Made by a program: the position numbers and the translations under genes. Below are positions 7,787 to 13,588 of a stretch of 20,368 nt of DNA, piece by piece (the first letter of the stretch is position 1; each line of letters opens with the position of its first letter). The DNA is taken from assembly GCA_041592975.1 (NCBI GenBank), contig JBFHOZ010000022.1, positions 1-20,368 on the forward strand. The letters are read 5' to 3'. The notes under the pieces were generated by a model, which was given only the letters and a program-made list of their open reading frames with translations, had not been told where the DNA came from and searched no databases. This DNA comes from BM707 sp041592975 (GTDB taxonomy: Bacteria; Desulfobacterota; Desulfuromonadia; Desulfuromonadales; UBA2294).

Positions 7787-8641
7787 TTATTGACACCCCT
7801 CGCAGGCTTCCGCCGATTCGCCGATGGCGGTCCAGTCGAGACGCTCGGCCTGGAAAACCGGTCCGACCTTGCATGTGCAGAGGTAGCTCGGGTTCTCCTC
7901 GGTGTGACCGGCCCCCTTGACGACGCAACCAAGGCAGGCGCCGACGCCGCAGGCCATGAACTCCTCGAGCGACACCTGCAGGGAGACCTTCCGCTCGGTG
8001 CAGATCCCGTTGATCGCCTTGAGCATCGGCATCGGGCCGCAGGCGAACACCTCGGCCGCCGGATACTTCTGCAGCTTCCGCTGCAGGACCTGGGTCACCA
8101 GCCCCTCCTCGCCGAGGCTGCCGTCGTCGGTCGACACGTAGGTCTCGACCCCGAGTCGCTCGAATTCGGTGACGGCGAGGATGTCGTCGCGGGTCCGCCC
8201 CCCCATCAGCAGCCGGACATTGTATTTGCCGACCAGCTCGCTGGCGAGCATGAACAGCGGCACCAGGCCGATGCCGCCGCCGACCAGGATCTTCTCCTTC
8301 TTGGCCGGGTTCTCCTCGAACCCCCTGCCGAGCGGGCCGAGCAGTTCGACCCGGTCCCCTTCGTGCAGCTCGGCCATGATGGTCGTGCCGCGGCCGACGA
8401 CCTTGTAGAGAATCTCGACATACTCCTTCGCCGGCATCCCCTCGCAGTCGGGCGGAAGGAAACCGACCCGGAACACCCCGAAGGGGCGGCGCAGCAGGGG
8501 GGGGAGCGAACGCTGGACCCTGAACATCAGGAACTGCCCGGATCGGGCTTCGCCGCCGAAGCCGGGAGCCAGGATCCGCATCCGGAAATATCCGGGGGAG
8601 ATCTCCTGGTTGGAGAGGATGATTGTCTTGTAATTCTTCAT
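7787..8641 (-). CDS. pyrK: Dihydroorotate dehydrogenase B, electron-transfer subunit (FAD, 2Fe-2S)
   Basis: It transfers electrons from PyrD to NAD through FAD and a [2Fe-2S] cluster. The 284 residues contain RRPFGVF (51-57, flavin site of the ferredoxin-reductase fold), a GGGIGLVPLF nucleotide-binding motif (121-130), CGPMPML (201-207), and cluster cysteines C231, C236 and C239. The fourth ligand is probably C257 in the motif CKVGPVF. An extra cysteine, C255, sits two residues before it, and the C-terminal tail ends in CEGC (280-283), beyond the usual end of the fold. ATG 8641 has only a weak AAGG upstream. The gene lies 17 bases after rimI and 1 base before pyrD. Its adjacency to pyrD identifies the class 1B enzyme. 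Confidence 0.95.
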   Translation of the reverse strand: MKNYKTIILSNQEISPGYFRMRILAPGFGGEARSGQFLMFRVQRSLPPLLRRPFGVFRVGFLPPDCEGMPAKEYVEILYKVVGRGTTIMAELHEGDRVELLGPLGRGFEENPAKKEKILVGGGIGLVPLFMLASELVGKYNVRLLMGGRTRDDILAVTEFERLGVETYVSTDDGSLGEEGLVTQVLQRKLQKYPAAEVFACGPMPMLKAINGICTERKVSLQVSLEEFMACGVGACLGCVVKGAGHTEENPSYLCTCKVGPVFQAERLDWTAIGESAEACEGCQ

Positions 8642-8658
8642 GTCTCAGGCCTTGTGCG

Positions 8659-9126
8659 TTATCCGGTTGATGCGAGCAAATCGCGCGCCATCAGGATGGC
8701 GTCCTCGTTGTCGGGATAATACCTCTCGCGGACGCCCGTGCAAGCAAAATGCAGTTTCTCGTAGAGCCTGCGGGCAGCGGTGTTTCCGGCGCGGACCTCG
8801 AGAAATGCCCTGCGTGCTCCATTTTCCGCGGCGCGGCGCAACACGTGGCGCAGCAGCGTCTCCGCGCATCCCCGCTGCCGGAAGTCCGGGGCGGTGGCGA
8901 CGTTCTGAATCTCGAGCTCGTCGGCGATCAGCCAGCTGCAGACATAGGCGGAAACGGTCCGGCCGACGATGAGCAGATCGACCGTCGCGCAGGCGTTGGC
9001 GAGCTCGCCCCGGAACTGCCGCTCGCTCCACGGGCTCGGGCTGGCCAGCCTTTCGATCGCCACGACCGCGGCAATATCCTCCGGCTGCATCCTGCGGATT
9101 TCGTACGACGGGATTGCCTCCCCCAT
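8659..9126 (-). CDS. rimI: Ribosomal protein S18-alanine N-acetyltransferase (GNAT)
   Basis: RimI acetylates the N-terminal alanine of ribosomal protein S18 using acetyl-CoA. The product is 155 residues, typical of the family. The GNAT core is visible: IRRMQPEDIAAVVAIER at the start, EIQNVATAPDFRQRGCAETL with the acetyl-CoA pyrophosphate loop RQRGCA, FLEVRAGNTAARRLYEKLHF, and RERYYPDNEDAILMARDL containing the usual tyrosine near the active site. The second variable loop position is cysteine where glycine or alanine is common. ATG 9126 is preceded by GGAG at a spacing of 10; a TTG at 9147 would add seven residues and looks inferior. It is the first gene after a promoter at 9177-9205, so it appears to lead the pyrK-pyrD unit. 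Another GNAT specificity cannot be excluded. Confidence 0.88.
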   Translation of the reverse strand: MGEAIPSYEIRRMQPEDIAAVVAIERLASPSPWSERQFRGELANACATVDLLIVGRTVSAYVCSWLIADELEIQNVATAPDFRQRGCAETLLRHVLRRAAENGARRAFLEVRAGNTAARRLYEKLHFACTGVRERYYPDNEDAILMARDLLASTG

Positions 9127-9176
9127 AAGACGACGGCTCCATGGCAATCAGACAGGTGGCGACTCAGAGGCGTATC

Positions 9177-9205
9177 ATCATAAGGCACGAACTGACATTC
9201 GTAAA
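9177..9205 (-). promoter_or_regulatory. Promoter for rimI-pyrK-pyrD
   Basis: On the minus strand, TTTACG (9200-9205) and TATGAT (9177-9182) are separated by 17 bases. The -10 matches consensus at five of six positions and the -35 at four. The expected transcription start lies about 45 bases before the rimI ATG. It is divergent from the purM promoter. Confidence 0.6.
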
Positions 9206-9214
9206 GATATAACT

Positions 9215-9226
9215 GGAAACTTTTCC
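9215..9226. promoter_or_regulatory. Short palindrome between the divergent promoters, candidate operator
   Basis: GGAAA, CT, TTTCC is a perfect 5-bp inverted repeat. Its centre (about 9220.5) falls almost exactly midway between the -35 boxes of the rimI and purM promoters. A second small palindrome, CCCA-G-TGGG (9245-9253), lies in the spacer of the purM promoter. No known operator consensus was recognised. A regulator bound at either could affect both transcription units, but this rests on position and symmetry alone. Confidence 0.35.
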
Positions 9227-9236
9227 GACTTAGAGA

Positions 9237-9265
9237 TTGACAAGCCCAGTGGGTTGATTTATTAC
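9237..9265 (+). promoter_or_regulatory. Promoter for purM-purN
   Basis: A perfect TTGACA (9237-9242) is followed after 17 bases by TATTAC (9260-9265), a four-of-six match to the -10 consensus. Transcription would begin near 9271, giving a leader of about 24 bases. That is too short for a riboswitch, so purM regulation here would have to act at the promoter. Confidence 0.65.
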
Positions 9266-9282
9266 ATTGGCAAGCTGCTGCG

Positions 9283-9288
9283 AAGGAG
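9283..9288 (+). promoter_or_regulatory. Ribosome binding site fixing the purM TTG start
   Basis: AAGGAG lies six bases before TTG 9295. This near-ideal Shine-Dalgarno supports the uncommon start codon; no ATG or GTG in frame is close enough to use it. Confidence 0.8.
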
Positions 9289-9294
9289 TCGGAA

Positions 9295-10344
9295 TTGTCG
9301 AAAGAAAATAAAGTGACCTACAAGGATGCCGGCGTTGACATCGATGCCGGCAATCGTTTTGTGCAGATGATCAAGCCGCTGGTCAAGGCGGCTTCCCGCC
9401 CCGAGGTGATGACCGACATCGGCGGTTTCGGCGGCCTGTTTTCCCTCAACACCGACAAGTACAGGAACCCGGCCCTGGTCTCCGGCACCGACGGCGTCGG
9501 CACCAAGCTCAAGCTCGCCTTCATGCTCGACAGGCACGACACGGTCGGCATCGACCTGGTGGCGATGTGCGTCAACGACATCATCGTCCAGGGGGCCGAG
9601 CCGCTCTTTTTCCTCGACTACCTGGCGACCGGCAAACTCTCTCCGGAGAAGGCGGCCGAGATCGTCAAGGGGATCTCCGCCGGCTGCATCCAGGCGAACT
9701 GTGCCCTGATCGGCGGCGAGACGGCGGAAATGCCCGGCATGTACGCCGACGGGGAATACGACCTGGCCGGCTTCACCGTCGGCGTCGTCGACAAGGACGA
9801 GATCATCGACGGGTCGACCATCACCGTCGGCGACCGCCTGATCGGTGTCGGCTCGAGCGGCCTGCACTCCAACGGCTACTCCCTGGCACGCAAGGTGCTG
9901 CTGGAAAACATGAAGCTGCCGCTCGAGGGCACGGTGCCGGAGCTCGGGAGAACCCTCGGCGAGGAGTTGCTCGAGCCGACGCGGATCTACGTCAAGACCG
10001 TGCTCAACCTGATCCGGAATTTCAACATCAAGGGGATGGCCCACATCACCGGCGGCGGTCTGGTCGAGAACCTTCCCCGCGTCCTGCCGGCGCACTGCCG
10101 CGGGGTGATCAGCGGCAACAGCTGGGACGTCCCGCCGATCTTCGAGCTGATCCGCAGCGGCGGCAACGTCGAGCGGACGGAGATGCTGCGCACCTTCAAC
10201 TGCGGCATCGGCATGGTGCTGGTCGTCCCCCGGGACGATGTCGAGGATATCCTCGGCCGCCTCGCCGGACTCGGGGAGAAAGCCTGGGCGATCGGCGAAA
10301 TCGTCCAGACCGACGGCAACGAACAGGTCACCATCGACGATTGA
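9295..10344 (+). CDS. purM: Phosphoribosylformylglycinamidine cyclo-ligase (AIR synthetase)
   Basis: PurM closes the imidazole ring of formylglycinamidine ribonucleotide with ATP, the fifth step of de novo purine synthesis. The 349-residue length is typical. Characteristic stretches are YKDAGVDIDAGNRFVQMIKP at the N-terminus, GGFGGLF, SGTDGVGTKLKLAF, GIDLVAMCVNDI, GAEPLFFLDYLATGKL and GGETAEMPGMY, then HITGGGLVENLPRVLP in the C-terminal half. The start is TTG 9295, chosen from the strong AAGGAG at a six-base spacing. The gene is followed 13 bases later by purN, so the two purine genes form an operon transcribed away from the pyrimidine genes. Confidence 0.97.
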   Translation: MSKENKVTYKDAGVDIDAGNRFVQMIKPLVKAASRPEVMTDIGGFGGLFSLNTDKYRNPALVSGTDGVGTKLKLAFMLDRHDTVGIDLVAMCVNDIIVQGAEPLFFLDYLATGKLSPEKAAEIVKGISAGCIQANCALIGGETAEMPGMYADGEYDLAGFTVGVVDKDEIIDGSTITVGDRLIGVGSSGLHSNGYSLARKVLLENMKLPLEGTVPELGRTLGEELLEPTRIYVKTVLNLIRNFNIKGMAHITGGGLVENLPRVLPAHCRGVISGNSWDVPPIFELIRSGGNVERTEMLRTFNCGIGMVLVVPRDDVEDILGRLAGLGEKAWAIGEIVQTDGNEQVTIDD

Positions 10345-10357
10345 CAGGATCCCGATC

Positions 10358-11017
10358 GTGAAGCGCAAGATACGCATAGGCGCCCTGGCGTCCGGCGGCG
10401 GCACCAACCTGCAGGCGATCATCGACCGCTGTGCCGACGGCTCCATCGATGCGGAAATCGCCCTGCTGATCTGCAACAACCCCGGTGCCGGCGCCCTGCA
10501 GCGTGCCGCCGACGCCGGCGTCCCCGCACTGGTGATCGATCACCGCGATTACGCCGAGCGCAGCGACTTCGATCGCGCGATCGTCGACGCCCTCAAAAAA
10601 GCCGCGGTCGACCTGGTGGTCCTCGCCGGATTCATGCGCATCGTCACCGAAACGATCCTCGACGCCTTCCCGAACCGGGTCATGAATATCCACCCGGCGC
10701 TTCTCCCCGCTTTTCCCGGGCTGCATGTCCAGAAAAAGGCGATCGAATACGGCGCCAAGTTCTCCGGCTGCACGGTCCACTTCGTCGATGCCGGTGTCGA
10801 TACCGGCCCGATCATCATCCAGGCGGTTGTCCCGATCCACGACGACGATACCGAGGCGTCCCTTTCGGCCCGGATCCTGGCCCGAGAGCACCAGATCTAC
10901 CCGAGAGCCATTCAGCTCTTCGCCGAGAACCGACTGCGGATCGAGGGGCGTCGCGTGGTCATCACTCCGCCGCTGGATCCGGACGAAGCAGCCCTTGTCA
11001 ATCCACCGTTGTCCTGA
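10358..11017 (+). CDS. purN: Phosphoribosylglycinamide formyltransferase (GAR transformylase)
   Basis: PurN transfers a formyl group from 10-formyltetrahydrofolate to glycinamide ribonucleotide, the third step of purine synthesis. The product has 219 residues. The phosphate loop is ASGGGTNLQAII (11-22). The folate and catalytic region reads VLAGFMRIV (88-96) and MNIHPALLPAFPGLH (109-123), with FVDAGVDTGPIIIQ (142-155). By alignment with the E. coli enzyme, the catalytic triad is N110, H112 and D148, all present. The start is GTG 10358, with AGGA eight bases upstream just after the purM stop; the frame stays open further upstream but only inside purM. Position 113-114 is PA where many homologues have PS, a minor variation. 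Confidence 0.96.
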   Translation: MKRKIRIGALASGGGTNLQAIIDRCADGSIDAEIALLICNNPGAGALQRAADAGVPALVIDHRDYAERSDFDRAIVDALKKAAVDLVVLAGFMRIVTETILDAFPNRVMNIHPALLPAFPGLHVQKKAIEYGAKFSGCTVHFVDAGVDTGPIIIQAVVPIHDDDTEASLSARILAREHQIYPRAIQLFAENRLRIEGRRVVITPPLDPDEAALVNPPLS

Positions 11018-11036
11018 GCGCACACGGCATCAGACC

Positions 11037-11534
11037 ATGGAATCTCGACAGCGAAATACGGTGATCGTCAGTTCCTGCCTGCTCGGTCTCGACACGCGCT
11101 ACGACGGTGTCTGCAAAAAAGACGATGCCGTCATCGCGTACCTGCAACGCGGCAACTGGATTGCCATCCCGGTCTGTCCGGAGCAGCTCGGCGGGTTGCC
11201 GACCCCCCGCCCGGCGTCCCAGTTCTCCCGCGGTGACGGCGATGCGGTCCTGGACGGATCGGGGAGGGTCACCGACTGTTGGGACAACGAGATGAACGGA
11301 CCGTTTCTCAAGGGAGCGGAGCAGACGCTCGAAATTGCCAGGTTCAACGGCTGCTCGCAGGCGATCATGAAGGAGAGGAGCCCATCGTGCGGCGTCCGCG
11401 AAATCTACCGGGGCGGACGGATCGTTTCCGGCAGAGGGGTCGCCAGCGCACTGCTGGTGCGCAACGGCCTCACCGTCGTGAGCGAAGACCGCCTGGACGA
11501 GATTGTCGACGCCCCCACCTGCAAGAAGGATTGA
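11037..11534 (+). CDS. DUF523 family protein, TudS-like (possible thiouracil desulfidase)
   Basis: This 165-residue protein has the hallmarks of DUF523: SSCLLG (12-17), CPEQLGGLPTPRP (47-59), DNEMNGPFLKGAEQ (83-96) and KERSPSCG (112-119). Members characterised as TudS are [4Fe-4S]-dependent enzymes that remove sulfur from thiouracil. By pattern, C14, C47 and C118 are the probable cluster ligands, and E49 and S117 are plausible active-site neighbours. Four more cysteines (C26, C81, C106, C162) are present. Whether this member desulfurates thiouracil is inference; DUF523 is broad and mostly untested. ATG 11037 lacks a clear Shine-Dalgarno and lies 19 bases after purN, so expression from the purMN transcript with coupled translation is likely. 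The next gene starts 3 bases after its stop. Confidence 0.85.
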   Translation: MESRQRNTVIVSSCLLGLDTRYDGVCKKDDAVIAYLQRGNWIAIPVCPEQLGGLPTPRPASQFSRGDGDAVLDGSGRVTDCWDNEMNGPFLKGAEQTLEIARFNGCSQAIMKERSPSCGVREIYRGGRIVSGRGVASALLVRNGLTVVSEDRLDEIVDAPTCKKD

Positions 11535-11537
11535 ATC

Positions 11538-12833
11538 ATGCCCGGAACCAACCGGACCGGTAACAACCATTACGATGTCGCCTTTCTCGGCGACAGCCTC
11601 GCCTCATTGCTGTCCGCCGCCCTGCTGGTCAAGAGGGGGTGCCGGGTCCTGATGATTCACAACACCCGCGAACTGCCGATCAGGTGGCTGACCTCTTCGC
11701 TCCTTCTCGAGAGAATGCTCGACCTGCTCGACGGTCGCGCCTGCTGCACCACCCCCGCCCCCTTCCAGGTCATCACCAGGCATCAGCGGATCGACTGCAA
11801 CGGCAAGAGCTCCCTCGCCGACGAACTGCGGCGCGAGCTGCCGGTCGAACACCGCGAGGTGGCGACCTTTCTCGACGACATGCTCTCCCTCGGAGAACAA
11901 CTCGAGGATCTCCTCTGGGAACACCGAGGTCTGCCGTCCGGCCGTCTGGGCAACCGCTTCCGGTTCCGCAGGAACTGCTTTCGCGCCGACATCCCCGGGC
12001 GGGTGTTCCGCCAGACGCTGCGCGACCGGCTGAGCGATTTCGGCGAACCGGGTGCCCGGAAATTTCTGACGTCGCTCTTCTGCGGCTTTTCCTTCGCCCC
12101 CTCGAACCGTCTGACACTGGCCGAATGCGCACTGATCTGGAGCGGACTGGGACGCAAGGGGGGCATCGTCAAGAGCGGCCTCGAGGAACTTCTCTGGCAC
12201 CGGTACAAGCAATTCCACGGCGCCGAGGAGCAGCTGCACCGCCTGGCCCGGGTCCGGACCGGCAAGGACGGTTCCGGCAAGTTCCTGTTCGACGACGAGC
12301 GGGTGGCGACCGCCGACCGCCTGGTCTTCGCCGACCGGGAGACGGTTCCCCTCTGCGAGGGGCTGTCCGCCCCCCCCACCGGGCGTCTGGTCCATGGATA
12401 TGTGAGCGCAAACATCAAGAACAGGATCTCCCCCCTGCTGACCAGGCGCGTCATCGTCGACGGCAATCCGCCGCTGCGGCTCCAGATCGAGGAGACCGGT
12501 AACGCGGCGTTCTGCCGCGTCGAAAACGCCGCCATCGGCGAGCGGGGGCTCGCGTCCACCGAGCAGATCGAAAAGCGCCTGACCCCGGTCTTCCCGTTCG
12601 TCGACCTCAACCTCGTTGCCCAGAACATGGAGAATGCGGCGGACGTCGACCTGCGCAGCGATGCGCGGCCGGCGCTGATGTCGGCCCACGAGCGGGTCGT
12701 CTTCGACCACGGCAAGCGCTACCTGTGCAGCGGCTCTTCGGTCATCCCGGAGCTCGGCACCGTCGGTGAAGTCATCGTTGCCCTGACGACGACCAACGAG
12801 CTGTTGCAGGCGACCGGCAAGCCCCCGCTGTGA
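11538..12833 (+). CDS. Unrecognised protein with degenerate flavoprotein-like Rossmann ends
   Basis: I do not recognise this 431-residue protein as a named enzyme. Its N-terminus (residues 12-41) reads as a beta-alpha-beta dinucleotide-binding unit, YDVAFLGDSLASLLSAALL then RGCRVLMIH. The usual GxGxxG is replaced by GDSLAS (18-23), and the acidic residue that normally ends strand 2 is histidine. The C-terminus, YLCSGSSVIPELGTVGEVIV, resembles the closing FAD motif of phytoene-desaturase/amine-oxidase-like flavoproteins, where a GD is expected in place of GS. The middle is Arg/Leu-rich with no clear motif and no transmembrane segment. AAGGA seven bases before ATG 11538 supports the start, and it lies three bases after the TudS-like gene. 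It may be an FAD-binding protein with a changed pocket or a non-catalytic relative. Confidence 0.75.
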   Translation: MPGTNRTGNNHYDVAFLGDSLASLLSAALLVKRGCRVLMIHNTRELPIRWLTSSLLLERMLDLLDGRACCTTPAPFQVITRHQRIDCNGKSSLADELRRELPVEHREVATFLDDMLSLGEQLEDLLWEHRGLPSGRLGNRFRFRRNCFRADIPGRVFRQTLRDRLSDFGEPGARKFLTSLFCGFSFAPSNRLTLAECALIWSGLGRKGGIVKSGLEELLWHRYKQFHGAEEQLHRLARVRTGKDGSGKFLFDDERVATADRLVFADRETVPLCEGLSAPPTGRLVHGYVSANIKNRISPLLTRRVIVDGNPPLRLQIEETGNAAFCRVENAAIGERGLASTEQIEKRLTPVFPFVDLNLVAQNMENAADVDLRSDARPALMSAHERVVFDHGKRYLCSGSSVIPELGTVGEVIVALTTTNELLQATGKPPL

Positions 12834-12865
12834 CCGGAACGTGCGCACTTGACCGAAAAAAGGGC

Positions 12866-12894
12866 TTGCATTGTCCCGGCAGTCATGATAGAAA
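12866..12894 (+). promoter_or_regulatory. Promoter for rpmB
   Basis: TTGCAT (12866-12871) and TAGAAA (12889-12894) are 17 bases apart, and TG one base before the -10 makes it an extended -10 type. The leader to ATG 12925 would be about 25 bases and contains AGGAGG (12911-12916). This suggests rpmB is transcribed separately from the purMN unit. Confidence 0.6.
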
Positions 12895-12924
12895 TTCGCG
12901 TTCAAACAACAGGAGGACGAGAGA

Positions 12925-13119
12925 ATGGCTAAGGTTTGTGAAGTTTGCGGTAAGAAGCCGATCACTGGCAACAACGTCAGTCACGCCCATAACAAGACCA
13001 GGAAGGTGTTCAACCCGAACCTGCAGAAGATCCGGGCAATCGACAGCAAGGGGTCGATTCGCGGCATGAAGGTCTGCACCCGCTGCATCCGGAGCGGTGC
13101 GGTACAGAAAGCCGTTTAG
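12925..13119 (+). CDS. rpmB: 50S ribosomal protein L28 (zinc-binding form)
   Basis: L28 is a small structural protein of the large ribosomal subunit. The 64 residues open with MAKVCEVCGKKPITGNNVSH, and basic segments follow, including TRKVFNPNLQKIR. Two cysteine pairs, C5/C8 and C51/C54, mark the C+ form, which binds zinc in related ribosomal proteins; the zinc-free paralogue lacks them. A strong AGGAGG sits eight bases upstream of the ATG. The gene has its own promoter and a strong terminator 21 bases after its stop, so it appears monocistronic. Only the C+ copy is visible in this window. Confidence 0.97.
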   Translation: MAKVCEVCGKKPITGNNVSHAHNKTRKVFNPNLQKIRAIDSKGSIRGMKVCTRCIRSGAVQKAV

Positions 13120-13140
13120 GAGAGTTCAGACACGAAATCG

Positions 13141-13169
13141 AAAGCGGGCCCGAAAAGGCCCGCTTTTTT
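13141..13169 (+). terminator. Strong intrinsic terminator after rpmB, possibly bidirectional
   Basis: AAAGCGGGCC (13141-13150), loop CGAAAA, and GGCCCGCTTT (13157-13166) form a perfect 10-bp stem ending in a run of six T. It lies between the convergent ends of rpmB (13119) and ridA (13191). On the minus strand the stem is followed by CGATTT after three T, a weaker tract, so it may also end the ridA transcript. Confidence 0.92.
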
Positions 13170-13190
13170 CATTCAATCCGCCTCAAACCG

Positions 13191-13574
13191 TCACGCGCCG
13201 CCGTAGGCGATCCAGTCGATCTCGACCGACACCCCTTTGGGCAGGCCGGCGACCTGCACGCAGGCCCGGGCCGGCGCCGGATCGGCAAAATGACGGCCGT
13301 AGATTTCGTTGACCGCGGCGAAATCGTCCATGCTGGTCAGGTAGATCGTCGCCTTGACGACATCGCGGAATCCAAGACCGGCCGCGGCGAGCACCGCCGC
13401 CATGTTGCTCATGACCTGTTCGGTCTGCTCCTCGATCGTACCGACAACCACCTTTCCCTCCGGGGTCAGCGGAATCTGCCCGGAAAAATACAGGTAATCG
13501 CCCGCCTTTATCGCCTGCGAGTAAGGACCGATCGCCGCCGGAGCGGCTGCTGTCGAAATCTTCTCTATCGGCAT
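13191..13574 (-). CDS. ridA: RidA/YjgF family enamine/imine deaminase
   Basis: RidA hydrolyses reactive enamines and imines such as 2-aminoacrylate released by PLP-dependent dehydratases, protecting other enzymes. The 127-residue length is normal. Family features are AAPAAIGPYSQAIKAGDYLY near the N-terminus, FSGQIPLTPEGKVV, and the C-terminal PARACVQVAGLPKGVSVEID, whose arginine is the conserved substrate-carboxylate ligand. AAGGAGA lies seven bases before ATG 13574. The gene follows rel by only 14 bases and ends near the shared terminator, so it is probably the last gene of the yicC-gmk-rpoZ-rel-ridA transcript. Confidence 0.95.
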   Translation of the reverse strand: MPIEKISTAAAPAAIGPYSQAIKAGDYLYFSGQIPLTPEGKVVVGTIEEQTEQVMSNMAAVLAAAGLGFRDVVKATIYLTSMDDFAAVNEIYGRHFADPAPARACVQVAGLPKGVSVEIDWIAYGGA

Positions 13575-13588
13575 GGACTTTTCTCCTT

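Noticed and set aside
7786..7932. Extended N-terminus for pyrD
   Set aside because: The extra 49 codons overlap pyrK in another frame, are Arg/Ser/Pro-rich and lack family similarity; ATG 7785 has a good Shine-Dalgarno.
9262..10479. 405-codon minus-strand open frame opposite purM, and similar frames opposite purN and the 431-residue gene
   Set aside because: They mirror well-supported coding sequences and have no motifs or ribosome sites of note.
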